In this document: piece after piece, positions 38,166 through 46,629 of the stretch
How the letters are laid out: every line of letters starts with the position of its first letter
How positions within the stretch are numbered: position 1 is the stretch's first letter
DNA from: Clostridium formicaceticum
Lineage (GTDB): Bacteria > Bacillota > Clostridia > Peptostreptococcales > Natronincolaceae
Direction: 5' to 3'
Assembly (NCBI RefSeq): GCF_001854185.1
Contig: NZ_CP017603.1
Span: forward strand, 3,720,001-3,784,000
Length of the DNA: 64,000 bases
Notes under the pieces: generated by a model
Database searches by the model: none
What the model was told of the DNA's origin: nothing
What the model saw: only the letters and a program-made list of their open reading frames with translations
Translations under genes and position numbers: made by a program

Positions 38166-39176
38166 TTAGGTTTTTGCTAAGTAAGCAGCGTAACTTAGTG
38201 GTGTAAGAAAAGCCCTTTCTACTGCCTCCTCACTAATTTCTTGAAAGATCGTTTTCTCTGGCTTACCATTGACTTCGATAATCCATAGTTTGTTGTCTAA
38301 TCCAATACCCAAATCCACACTGATTTCTCCTAAGACGCACAATTCTTTTTCTAAAGTCTTTGCTACCTGAATACTGACTTTCCTAAGTTCATGTGTAATA
38401 TCTTTTTTCACTACTATGTCCTCTAGAACCTTCCCAACAGGGCGAATAGCATAAGTTATATTGGTTATAAAATGTTTTTTGTAGCTGATTCTGCTCATAT
38501 CTTCGGTTATATCCCAAAGACCCTCATGATTTTTTTGTACTAACATACGTATATCAAATATACGTCCGTTTATAGTTTTAAAAAAAATGAAGGGTTGCAT
38601 AATGTAGTTGTCCAGATGCAGATATTTTTTCACATAATCAATGAATGTTTCGGTAGTTTTAAATATTTTCATGGGATAGGGACTTCGCATATACATTTTA
38701 TATTCCTTGTTTTCGAGGCTAAATTTATAGATATTGCTTCCTAATGAAGAATTTTGAGGCTTTATTATTATAGCCCCTTCTTCTTTCAACATGGCTAGCA
38801 TAAGTTTTTGATTGTATAGATATGTTGGTATCAACAAATCCTTCAGTTTTGTTTCCTTTAAAATAGAATAAATCTGATATTTATTGAATCGAGTAAAGCT
38901 GTTAAAGACCTTGCCCTTTCCTATCACCGTTTCTAAACGGCTAGTTATTTCTGTTGAGCTGGTGTAGCATCTATGATAAACGACATCAGGAAACCCAGTC
39001 GTTATTTGTTGCCATTCACCATTTTTTAATATAATCCCTCTAATCTTTTGATTTGTCCAGCTAATTCCTTTAACTGTGAATTTTAAAAGATTGATGGGAG
39101 AATCTTTATCTATCTTGTAAAAGGATACCGGTTTTAAATTATTACAGAGTAAACCTATTAGCACCTTTTCTTTCAT
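38166..39176 (-). CDS. YheC/YheD-family spore coat-associated protein (ATP-grasp)
   Basis: About 336 residues. The sequence fits the YheC/YheD family of endospore coat-associated proteins: an N-terminal domain (PVSFYKIDKD, PDVVYHRCY), then an ATP-grasp-like part (IIIKPQNSSLGSNIYKF, LGEISVDLGIGLDNKLWIIE, VNGKP). They are associated with Bacillus spore coats, with unknown chemistry. The ATG at 39176 is chosen because AGGAGGGGTGTGATC precedes it; the longer frame adds 21 residues without support. Confidence 0.85.
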   Translation of the reverse strand: MKEKVLIGLLCNNLKPVSFYKIDKDSPINLLKFTVKGISWTNQKIRGIILKNGEWQQITTGFPDVVYHRCYTSSTEITSRLETVIGKGKVFNSFTRFNKYQIYSILKETKLKDLLIPTYLYNQKLMLAMLKEEGAIIIKPQNSSLGSNIYKFSLENKEYKMYMRSPYPMKIFKTTETFIDYVKKYLHLDNYIMQPFIFFKTINGRIFDIRMLVQKNHEGLWDITEDMSRISYKKHFITNITYAIRPVGKVLEDIVVKKDITHELRKVSIQVAKTLEKELCVLGEISVDLGIGLDNKLWIIEVNGKPEKTIFQEISEEAVERAFLTPLSYAAYLAKT

Positions 39177-39237
39177 GATCACACCCCTCCTTAGTACATC
39201 ATATTCACTTTCGATTTTATTGGTGTGATTCACTTCC

Positions 39238-39263
39238 AAAAAACCCTCTTAAACTACGAGGGT
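39238..39263 (-). terminator. Terminator-like hairpin in the yheC/D leader
   Basis: On the minus strand ACCCTC-GTAGTTTAA-GAGGGT followed by six T (39238-39243). It lies about 60 bases upstream of the start codon, so it either attenuates this gene or stops antisense transcription from the right. Confidence 0.5.
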
Positions 39264-39322
39264 ATAGTAGTACACTTTCCAAACATAATTCATAAAATAA
39301 ATGAGAAGGGTGGTGATGAAGA

Positions 39323-39535
39323 ATGGGTATCAGGAGTTGTGGCTGCACTTGTTTGGAGTTAACAGAGGACTTTCAATTAGGCGATGATGTTCAGATACGT
39401 ACTGTTTCAAACTCTTTAGAGCGTGGCGAAATAAGTGAAGTTAGGGAAAATACCATCGTGCTGGATCAAGGGGGAGATGAATTTATTGTTATCTGTTGTG
39501 CTCATATTGTCAGCATAGAACCAGCAGGTGATTAG
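39323..39535 (+). CDS. Small cysteine-containing protein, unknown
   Basis: 70 residues. The N terminus has a Cys cluster (RSCGCTCLEL) and the C-terminal part a Cys pair (IVICCAHIVSIEP). The middle (GDDVQIRTVSNSLERGEISE, then VRENTIVLDQ) reads like a short beta-rich fold. I do not recognise a family. AAGGGTGGTG precedes the ATG. It lies between spore-associated genes, divergent from yheC/D, so a spore coat role is a guess from neighbourhood. Confidence 0.65.
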   Translation: MGIRSCGCTCLELTEDFQLGDDVQIRTVSNSLERGEISEVRENTIVLDQGGDEFIVICCAHIVSIEPAGD

Positions 39536-39554
39536 TAACTTAGATAAACAAAAT

Positions 39555-39668
39555 ATAGATGTGCGCTTCTAAAATTAAATTTTAATATCGACGGTCTACA
39601 GTTTCACCCAAAACCTTGGGCTGCAAATGTAGACCTTAGTATATTAAAATTTAGAGGTACACATCTAT
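39555..39668. repeat. MITE-like 114-bp inverted-repeat element
   Basis: The ends are inverted copies (ATAGATGTGCGCTTCTAAA and, from the other side, ATAGATGTGTACCTCTAAA), and further matched pairs continue inward (TTTTAATAT/ATATTAAAA, GGTCTACA/TGTAGACC, CCAA/TTGG), so almost the whole length folds into one hairpin. There is no ORF in it. It may be a miniature transposable element or a very long processing/terminator hairpin. The remainder of the gap to 39806 shows no gene. Confidence 0.6.
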
Positions 39669-39806
39669 AGACAATGTTTTTTTAGACGCTATGATCTTCA
39701 TCAAGGACCAATTGTTAGTTGCCTCAATGCCTTATCTACTATATTACTTTTTATGCTTTCATCAAAGCCTGTTTTATTTCAAAGTATACTCTAAAATAGC
39801 TTAGCA

Positions 39807-40592
39807 TTAGCCAACAGAATAAATATCTGAAAACTCAACATTTATTCTTTCCACATGATCTTGCTTTGCTGGTGGATTTAACTGCCAATTTTCCTCAACT
39901 ACTCTTGTAGGCAATTGTATAGTAAAAGTGGAACCTTTCTCCAATTCACTTTCTGCACTAATTTTACCACCGTGCATTTCTACGAGAGCTTTGACAAGAC
40001 TCAACCCTATACCACTTCCTTCATGGTGTCTGGAAAACAAGTCTGTTACTTGACAAAGTCTTTCGAATACTTCTTGCAATTTTTCTGGAGGGATGCCCTT
40101 TCCACTATCCTTTACATCGATGTATAAATGATCCTTGTCATGATGAATGTTAACCAATATAGTTCCCTCCTTTGGCGTAAATTTCACAGCATTAGAGAGA
40201 AGGTTTAACATAATTCTTTCTATTTTTTCATCATCACAGGCAACTATTTTTTCTTCTATATCTGTATCAAAAATAAGGTGAATACCTTTATTTTCTATAT
40301 AATTTGATACAGATAGTGTAATTTCCTCTACAATTCTTACTATATCGCAATTCTTTAAATGCACTTCAAATGCTAAAGCGTCTATCTTAGTAATATCTAT
40401 TAGGTTGTTTACAAGTCTAAGTAATCTATAACAGTTTTGTTTCATGATGGTGACATTTTTTATTACTCTTCCTTGATTTTCGCAGTATGCACTGTCTTTT
40501 GAATAGGTTTCAATCAACTGCACTGACCCTAAAATAACATTTAAAGGGGTTCTCAACTCATGAGAGATATTTGAAAAAAACTCTGTTTTCAT
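39807..40592 (-). CDS. Sensor histidine kinase, N-terminally truncated
   Basis: 261 residues consisting only of a kinase core: HisKA with the phospho-accepting His11 (SNISHELRTPLN), N box NLLSNAVKFTP, G1 box DSGKGIPPE and G2 box GSGIGLSLVKA. No sensor, transmembrane or PAS region precedes it. A TAG lies in frame 18 bases upstream of the ATG, and no ribosome binding site is visible. KTEFFSNISHELRTPL is normally an internal segment, so this is probably the 3' remnant of a larger kinase gene. No response regulator is nearby. The gap 40593-40846 upstream has no recognisable coding remnant. Confidence 0.75.
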   Translation of the reverse strand: MKTEFFSNISHELRTPLNVILGSVQLIETYSKDSAYCENQGRVIKNVTIMKQNCYRLLRLVNNLIDITKIDALAFEVHLKNCDIVRIVEEITLSVSNYIENKGIHLIFDTDIEEKIVACDDEKIERIMLNLLSNAVKFTPKEGTILVNIHHDKDHLYIDVKDSGKGIPPEKLQEVFERLCQVTDLFSRHHEGSGIGLSLVKALVEMHGGKISAESELEKGSTFTIQLPTRVVEENWQLNPPAKQDHVERINVEFSDIYSVG

Positions 40593-40846
40593 AGGTGCTA
40601 ACTTAAGCTAATTATTTCCAAGAACCCTCTTAATTTGTCACTCTTAACATAGGGAAGGATCTTGAAATAAAGAAGAATTTTCTTAATGTCAAATGATGGC
40701 TTAAGTTGATGCTAGTGACTGTGTTTTAACTTTATAGCTTAACTATGATGATCTAAACCACTACATTTTGAGAATATGGTACTATATTACTATATTACCT
40801 TATTCTTCCTTATTGCTGTTTTTCCTTCTTTTTTTACTTTTATACA

Positions 40847-40902
40847 ATAAAAAAGTCCTAGAGGAGCATATCAATATCATATCAGCTTCTATCAGGACTT
40901 TT
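40847..40902 (-). terminator. Terminator of the YbaK-type gene
   Basis: On the minus strand AAAAGTCCT (40894-40902 region) pairs with AGGACTTTT (40851-40859), with GAAGC/GCTCC-like inner pairing, followed by TTTTTTATTG. Confidence 0.75.
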
Positions 40903-40941
40903 CCTTTGAGGTAAATTAAGAAAGCAGGCTTTATTTACATG

Positions 40942-41415
40942 TTATTCCTGCCAAGCCTTACATACATCTACCCAGGAATTTGCATTAGAATATTTTTCAA
41001 GTTCATCAATAGTAAGCTCAATAGCACTATTGCTGCTGCCACAAGCTGGAAAAACTGTTGTAAATCTTTTGAGGGATGTATCAAGATAGGTAACTACCCC
41101 ATCCTTCACTCCAAAGGGACAAACGCCACCCACTGCATGTCCTACAAGCTTAACTACTTCATCAGAAGTTAACATCTTTGCCTTTGTCCCAAAGTGGGCT
41201 TTATATTTTGCATTATCGATTTTTGCATCTCCTGCTGTAACAATCAAAATACATTTGTCCTTCACCATAAAGGATAATGTTTTTGCAATTCTTTTTGGTT
41301 CACAGTTTGCTGCCTGAGCTGCTAATTCCACGGTGGCACTGGACACTTCAAACTCAAGGATCTTATCCTCCATATTCCATTGCATAAAATATTCCTTAAC
41401 TTTTTCTATAGCCAT
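40942..41415 (-). CDS. YbaK/EbsC-family aminoacyl-tRNA deacylase
   Basis: 157 residues of the YbaK/ProX editing-domain family, which hydrolyses mischarged aminoacyl-tRNAs (for example Cys-tRNAPro). Conserved features: KTLSFMVKDKCILIVTAGDAK with the catalytic-type Lys, and the glycine-rich GHAVGGVCPFG. It is a free-standing domain, not fused to ProRS. The ATG at 41415 is preceded by AAAGGAG; a longer frame adds nine basic residues. The single gene lies between a terminator and the group II intron. Confidence 0.88.
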   Translation of the reverse strand: MAIEKVKEYFMQWNMEDKILEFEVSSATVELAAQAANCEPKRIAKTLSFMVKDKCILIVTAGDAKIDNAKYKAHFGTKAKMLTSDEVVKLVGHAVGGVCPFGVKDGVVTYLDTSLKRFTTVFPACGSSNSAIELTIDELEKYSNANSWVDVCKAWQE

Positions 41416-41569
41416 TTTTCTTCTCCTTTGCTTTATATACATTAATTTCTAATTACCGTAATTATAACATTCTGTAGGGAAATATAAAAATCCTTCAATC
41501 TACTAAATGTATAAGATTATTAGCATCCTCTAATAGAGCCTTACATCATAAGCAATGTACACTATACTT

Positions 41570-43487
41570 ATAGAGTAAAGGACTGGCTTATCCAGCCCCT
41601 CCTCATCAAACCGTACATGAAGTTTTCCCTCATACGGCTTTCCGATATTCTTCTTCCTTCAGCATTCAACTACAGCAAGTCTCTTTAATCCTTGTTTATA
41701 TATAATCTCACAAACCTTTTCTATTCTACAATGCCGATGACTTTTTTGCCTTTTACGATTGTGCCATATTGTAAATTTCTTTTTAATATACCAATCAATT
41801 TTACAAAGTTCATGATATGAAAATCTAAGGCTGTAATAATTCCTCATGCCAACAATTTTAGGATTGAGTATTTCAATTAAATCTTTCACGTCTAATAACA
41901 AAGTTGCTCTGCTCTGAAATACTTGTTTTATATTTTGTCTCATTTTCTTCATTGCCTTTTGTGAAGGATACTGGTATAAATCCCAAAATTTCTTCCAGTT
42001 CTTTGTTTTCCCTTTCTTCCACCTATGATGAAATCCCAAAAAATCAAAACCTTCTTTACTATTCCATAAGTCAATGAACCTTGTTTTATCAGGATGAAGT
42101 TTTAACTCTAGTTTTCTCATTATTTCCTTGATTGCTCTCATTGAAAACTTTGCATTCTCCCATCCTTTGCAGATCACTACAAAATCATCAGCATATCTTA
42201 TTAATCTCCCTAGATGACTATATTTCTTTCCCCAAAGATAATCGAAATAATGTAAATATATGTTCGATAGTAGCGGTGAAATTACTCCACCCTGCGGAGA
42301 ACCTACTATACTTTCTTGTATTTTCCCATTTTCCATTACTCCTGCTTTTAACCACTTTGATATTAGCTTTAATATCCTTCTATCAGATATACGCTGTTTT
42401 ACAAGTAGCATTAGTTTTTCATGATTAATGCTACAAAAATATTCTTTAATATCTGCATCTATTACCCATAAACAGCCTTTATTTACTTCTTCATTGATGG
42501 CTTTTAGTGCTTGATGTGCGTTTCGCTTTGGTCTAAAGCCATATGAGCAATCTTTAAAGTCTGCTTCAAATACAGGTTCTACTACGATTTTAGTTGCCAT
42601 TTGTACCACTCTATCTTTTACAACAGGTATTCCTAATGGTCGTTTACTACCCTTTCCATCATTCTTGGGAATATAGCATCTTCTTACTGGTAAGGGATGG
42701 TATGTACCGTTAATCAACTCTTTTTGTATTTCAACCAAGAATTTTTCAACTCCATAACTTTCTATATCCATTATGGTTATACGGTCAATTCCTCCTACCC
42801 CTCCATTACTTTTTACTCTCTTCCATGCTTCCATTAAAATGTCCGTTCGATACACTTTATCATATAAAGCATGGTATCTTCTCTTGCTGTTTGCTTTGGC
42901 TGATAGGTATAGTTTTCTTTGAAGTTGTCGAACTTTATCTATGGTGTTGTTAGCCTTTTGGGCATTCACTCACTCTTACCTCCTCCAAAAACATGAACAA
43001 AGTAGAGTCCCTTTCCTAATATACAGTTTTGTTGTCTGTATAATCATCGGTACTATGAACTCCTCTGACTCCCTCTTTGCAGATAAGCAACTTCACTTTC
43101 CAGCTTATATGCTATCTCTTTACGAATTAGTTCGTGCAAAGTAGGGTCTCTCCAGTTCCTTTAACTACTATATCAACATGTCGCTACCCATACACCGGAG
43201 GATTCTTAGGTACTGCGTATTCAAGTTCTTCATACCATCTGTTGCCTTCGCCCAAGCTATTAAGACTCGGCTTCCTCTTTGACCCTTTTCAGAGTAGTTT
43301 TTGACGATGCAGCAGTATTCACTTTATGTTACGACCTGCTGATTTGCCTACACAACGCTTCAACGCTCGTATTACTACTAACGCTGGTTGCTGACTACAA
43401 GACTGCTTGACCATTATCTTGACTGGACTTTCACCAGTAAGCAATTAAAAGTTTTCAACTGGACGCGCATAGCTTTTCTACTAGCAC
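41570..43487 (-). mobile_element. Group II intron with maturase
   Basis: Minus-strand element of about 1.9 kb. Near its 3' end domain V is recognisable: AAAGCCGTATGAGGGAAAAC pairs with the following CATGTACGGTTT. The 3' end reads CTTTACTCTAT, placing the boundary at 41570. At the 5' side GTGC (43487-43484) starts a run containing GGTGAAAGTCCAGTC-type domain I sequence. An ORF for the reverse transcriptase/maturase lies within. The 5' boundary is less certain than the 3'. It lies between genes (ybaK type and cupin) and does not split a recognisable coding region. Confidence 0.8.
41659..42969 (-). CDS. ltrA: Group II intron reverse transcriptase/maturase
   Basis: 436 residues. The RT domain has RPLGIPVVKDRVVQMA, CSYGFRPKRNAHQAL, the SPQGGVISPLLSNIYLH motif and the catalytic YADD (LIRYADDFVVI). 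A maturase/X region follows (IVGMRNYYSLRFSYHELCKID, then WYIKKKFTIW). No HNH endonuclease is seen at the C terminus, which ends soon after the X domain. It splices its host intron and copies it into new DNA sites; without an endonuclease it would use nicks or replication forks. Confidence 0.95.
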   Translation of the reverse strand: MNAQKANNTIDKVRQLQRKLYLSAKANSKRRYHALYDKVYRTDILMEAWKRVKSNGGVGGIDRITIMDIESYGVEKFLVEIQKELINGTYHPLPVRRCYIPKNDGKGSKRPLGIPVVKDRVVQMATKIVVEPVFEADFKDCSYGFRPKRNAHQALKAINEEVNKGCLWVIDADIKEYFCSINHEKLMLLVKQRISDRRILKLISKWLKAGVMENGKIQESIVGSPQGGVISPLLSNIYLHYFDYLWGKKYSHLGRLIRYADDFVVICKGWENAKFSMRAIKEIMRKLELKLHPDKTRFIDLWNSKEGFDFLGFHHRWKKGKTKNWKKFWDLYQYPSQKAMKKMRQNIKQVFQSRATLLLDVKDLIEILNPKIVGMRNYYSLRFSYHELCKIDWYIKKKFTIWHNRKRQKSHRHCRIEKVCEIIYKQGLKRLAVVEC

Positions 43488-43594
43488 CTTCCTAAAGTTA
43501 TAGCATATGCTATTAACAAAGCCTAAGAAAGGAGAGCAAATAACAGTATAACCCTTATAATCCATATTGGTCCCCCTATTAGAGTACACCTCCA

Positions 43595-44038
43595 ATGTAT
43601 CCTTCAGAACCCCAAAAACACTTTATTGACTTAAAGGATTATGGACCAGAACCCTATGTAGTTAATATCGAGGAGGCTACTACGCAAAACGATTATTATC
43701 GTATCGCTTTGTGGACAGGTAAATATTTGCAACTCACCTTAATGAGCATTGATGTTGGTGATGACATAGGTTTAGAAATTCATGAGGACCATGATCAATT
43801 CATACGTATTGAGGAAGGGCAAGGCATTGTTAAAATGGGAGACAAAAAAGATCAGTTGGATTTTCAAGCAAATGTCTATGATGACGATGCAATATTTATA
43901 CCTGCCGGCAAATGGCATAATCTAATCAATACAGGTTGTAAACCCCTTAAACTATACTCTATTTACGCACCACCCGAGCATCCCCATGGCACAATTCATA
44001 AAACTAAAGAGGATGCTGAAAAATGTCATGAACGCTAA
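43595..44038 (+). CDS. Cupin-domain protein, possibly 5'-truncated
   Basis: 147 residues with a single cupin barrel: motif 1 EIHEDHDQFIRIEEGQG and motif 2 IFIPAGKWHNLIN give the His/Glu metal ligands. The C-terminal YSIYAPPEHPHGTIHKT is conserved in this clostridial family. In the same frame upstream of the ATG, bases 43549-43594 read YNPYNPYWSPY, a TAG stop, then STPP. Family members often have such a Tyr/Pro-rich N terminus, so the 5' end seems damaged by a nonsense codon. No good ribosome binding site precedes the remaining ATG. The function of the family is unknown. Confidence 0.8.
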   Translation: MYPSEPQKHFIDLKDYGPEPYVVNIEEATTQNDYYRIALWTGKYLQLTLMSIDVGDDIGLEIHEDHDQFIRIEEGQGIVKMGDKKDQLDFQANVYDDDAIFIPAGKWHNLINTGCKPLKLYSIYAPPEHPHGTIHKTKEDAEKCHER

Positions 44039-44140
44039 ATGCCATAAGCTTTACTTCTCTGTGAACTTTAGAAATTCTAAAAGCTTGTGTGAATTTTAAC
44101 TCTAGACTCTATTAGAAACATAAAATACTTTATAGTAAAA

Positions 44141-44171
44141 CAAAGCAACCACAATATTGTTGGTTGCTTTG
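44141..44171. terminator. Terminator between cupin and lipoprotein genes
   Basis: 11-bp stem CAAAGCAACCA/TGGTTGCTTTG (44141-44151, 44161-44171), TTTTAC on the minus side. It probably serves both convergent genes. Confidence 0.75.
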
Positions 44172-44211
44172 CAAATAGTTTAAAACTTATACACTTAATA
44201 CTTTAAACATT

Positions 44212-45594
44212 TTAATAACTCTTTATTCTAAGCCATTCACTTTCTGTAATAAATTCAAGAATATCATTTTTATAATTAACCTCTAGTTTCTCTCCTTGAT
44301 TTATTACTTTAATAATCATTTTATCTTTATTATTAATCAGCATTTCCACTACATTATCCTTTACTTGTTGTACCTTATATTTGTCTGTCACCTCTCGCTC
44401 TGACATATAATAACCTTGGTGCATTTCATTATTTATAAATTCTATAGTAGCACCTAAAAAATTATCTACTGGATAAACCCAAATTTTATTTTCTACTAAT
44501 GACAGAATATCCAATTTTGTTTGTGCTTTATTTCCTGTTTCTAATTTTAAGTTTCCAGCAAGGTCATAGAGTTCAAGATCTTCATTGATAAGAATCCATT
44601 CGTTATTTTGCCACTTATATTCATGTTTAAACCCTACTAAATCCCAGTTTCCTACTGGCCAAAATTCTAGATAGAAGGTAACAATAACTTTATCTGCCTC
44701 TTCTTTTACTTGGACGTAACTAAAGTCATGTGTTTGATGAATCCCAAACTTATCTAAATAGTATTTGAAATTATCTTTTGAATCTTTGTCTAACAATACA
44801 ACATATTTCTTATCCAATTGGGGATAGTAAAGGCTTAAGTTATTAGAAGCATCATTTGAAACTTGAGGGAATAAGGGCAGCTTATCCAAATCTGCTTTAG
44901 TATAGTTGCTTTTATGTACTGAAGTATCTATGCTCTCGTCATTATTAGCTGCTTCAGCTAAGTTCCAAAAATAATCATCAGAATAGTATCTAAAAGAAAA
45001 TTCATTTATATTAAATTCAAAACATATATCTTCTTCAAACAAGATAAATAGCGATTCCTCACCAAATCTATTTTTTCTTATCTTATATTCACTAATTGTA
45101 TAGGTTTCATCAGTTATTCCTTCATAAACTTCCATGTAGTAAGAAACAAATTCTTCCCATAAATAGAATTTATCTTCACTGAATTGCTGAATTTCTTGGT
45201 CGTAAATATCATTTAATGCAGGTTGTTGTCTTATGGCAATCTTCCCATTCGTATCAAATATATAATATTTATTATCATTACCATCAACGAAAGTAATATT
45301 TTTCCTTGGATCATCAGTATCTTGCTTTGACATACCATAAGTTACACTTCTAAATTTGTCAAATCCAAACATAGCAATATATAGTTCATTAGCAGTATCA
45401 TGGTCTATCCTATCTTTATTAAGCAGCTTAGCATCTTTAAATGCTCTCTCAGTTAACTCCCACAACCCTGTTTCTTCATTATATTTTGTATACGATTGCT
45501 CGGAACTTACTTCTTTTGATTTACTACATCCCATCAATAAACCCACTATTAAAATCACTGCTATAAGTAATATTCCTCTTCTATTCTCTCTCAC
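44212..45594 (-). CDS. Lipoprotein of unknown function
   Basis: 460 residues with a lipoprotein signal peptide (RRGILLIAVILIVGLLMG then Cys23). The mature part begins with a Ser/Glu-rich linker and has no recognisable domain; it is acidic and rich in Tyr and Asn, as for a surface protein. The start is GTG with AAGGAAG upstream. About 85-100 bases upstream lie two Spo0A-type boxes 10 bp apart, so expression is probably linked to sporulation entry. It could be a cell-wall or spore-envelope lipoprotein; that is a guess. Confidence 0.8.
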   Translation of the reverse strand: MRENRRGILLIAVILIVGLLMGCSKSKEVSSEQSYTKYNEETGLWELTERAFKDAKLLNKDRIDHDTANELYIAMFGFDKFRSVTYGMSKQDTDDPRKNITFVDGNDNKYYIFDTNGKIAIRQQPALNDIYDQEIQQFSEDKFYLWEEFVSYYMEVYEGITDETYTISEYKIRKNRFGEESLFILFEEDICFEFNINEFSFRYYSDDYFWNLAEAANNDESIDTSVHKSNYTKADLDKLPLFPQVSNDASNNLSLYYPQLDKKYVVLLDKDSKDNFKYYLDKFGIHQTHDFSYVQVKEEADKVIVTFYLEFWPVGNWDLVGFKHEYKWQNNEWILINEDLELYDLAGNLKLETGNKAQTKLDILSLVENKIWVYPVDNFLGATIEFINNEMHQGYYMSEREVTDKYKVQQVKDNVVEMLINNKDKMIIKVINQGEKLEVNYKNDILEFITESEWLRIKSY

Positions 45595-45678
45595 TTTCTT
45601 TCTTCCTTTCCATAGATGGATTAGTATTAATTGATATGATTTAACATTATTAGCATACTACAAAACTTATTTTGTTAT

Positions 45679-45695
45679 TGTCGAACTTTGTCGAA
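45679..45695. promoter_or_regulatory. Paired Spo0A-type boxes
   Basis: TGTCGAA at 45679-45685 and TGTCGAA at 45689-45695, 10 bp apart, about 85-100 bases upstream of the lipoprotein start. Same arrangement as 20164-20180. Confidence 0.6.
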
Positions 45696-45764
45696 TAAAA
45701 TATGTTTTTGTACTTTTTGCCCGGTGGCAAGTGGTGATAGAGAATTATATATTTAAAACTTATT

Positions 45765-46310
45765 TTATAAATCAGGAGAAATAATTTTTCTCCTGATTTT
45801 ACCACTTATCGTATCTCTTATTAAGCAACTATAGAAGAACAGCTCTGATAGTATCCCTACCTTTACATTTTTTTCAGCCTTTAGCTCGAAGATATTAAAG
45901 CTATTATCTTCGCCTATGCTATATAAATCAATAGCACTCTTGCCCCCAGTAAATATATAGTTATCTGTACTAGCAATACCGTTAAAAATACCCACAGGAT
46001 ACTGATTCCTGATATCACTTACTATAATATTAAATTGCTCTTTGATTGCTTTTCTAAGTACTTCACTCTCTTCTTTAGTGCTAAAATACATCTCTAACTT
46101 ATGTCCACTTGCAGCATTAAATTCATCTATATCATCAATGGTATTTCGATTTCCTGGGCTATTTAGAACTAAATCCTTCCATCCATTAAACTTAATTTGA
46201 TCATCCCAAGTGTCTGATTTTGGGGGAACAGTAAACCATTCTGAATATTTTTTTCCGAAAGCATCTACTCTGTAAATAAACCTATTAAAATGTCTCCTTT
46301 GGAAAACCAA
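45765..46310 (-). CDS. Possible PD-(D/E)XK-type nuclease-like protein, fragment
   Basis: 181 residues without a clear family. A segment near residues 126-145 (AIDLYSIGEDNSFNIFELKA) has the spacing of a PD-(D/E)XK core: Asp, then hydrophobic strand with E-L-K. The only start is a TTG at 46310 without a good ribosome site. The frame is open a few codons further upstream but stops at a TGA inside the next ORF (46322-46516). It may be the C-terminal part of a frameshifted gene that began with the HTH ORF. The role is unknown. Confidence 0.5.
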   Translation of the reverse strand: MVFQRRHFNRFIYRVDAFGKKYSEWFTVPPKSDTWDDQIKFNGWKDLVLNSPGNRNTIDDIDEFNAASGHKLEMYFSTKEESEVLRKAIKEQFNIIVSDIRNQYPVGIFNGIASTDNYIFTGGKSAIDLYSIGEDNSFNIFELKAEKNVKVGILSELFFYSCLIRDTISGKIRRKIISPDL

Positions 46311-46321
46311 AGACCTCCCCC

Positions 46322-46516
46322 TTAGTGTTCATCCTTAAATCTCAAAGTATCTGCTGCCATCGGAAAATCAACGTAATAGCACCCCTCGTCATAGTTGTAC
46401 TCAATTAAGTAGCCAATTTTTTTAAGGTCTTTAAAATCCCTGGACATAGTTCTAATACTCATCTGCGGAAAATTTTTTTGATACCAACTTCGGAATGTCA
46501 AATAACAAAAAAACAT
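46322..46516 (-). pseudogene. HTH fragment
   Basis: 64 residues. SIRTMSRDFKDLKKIGYLIE looks like the recognition helix and wing of a DeoR/WYL-type HTH, followed by a small beta wing (YNYDEGCYYVDFP). The N-terminal half of the HTH is missing, and a strong inverted repeat lies directly upstream. It is followed in another frame by the possible nuclease-like ORF, so both may be parts of one broken gene. Confidence 0.45.
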
Positions 46517-46522
46517 GCCGAA

Positions 46523-46571
46523 ACTTATAAAAACCTGTATCTTTATGGTGATTACACAGGTTTTTATAAGT
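46523..46571. terminator. 16-bp perfect inverted repeat
   Basis: ACTTATAAAAACCTGT (46523-46538) and ACAGGTTTTTATAAGT (46556-46571), loop 17 bases. On the minus strand it is followed by GCATGTTTTTTTG. It lies downstream of the malY remnant, so it is probably its terminator, though it could also be an operator or element end. Confidence 0.5.
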
Positions 46572-46629
46572 ATATCTATAACTTTATTATACTAACATAC
46601 AATACAAACAGTAATTACTTAACAGGCAT

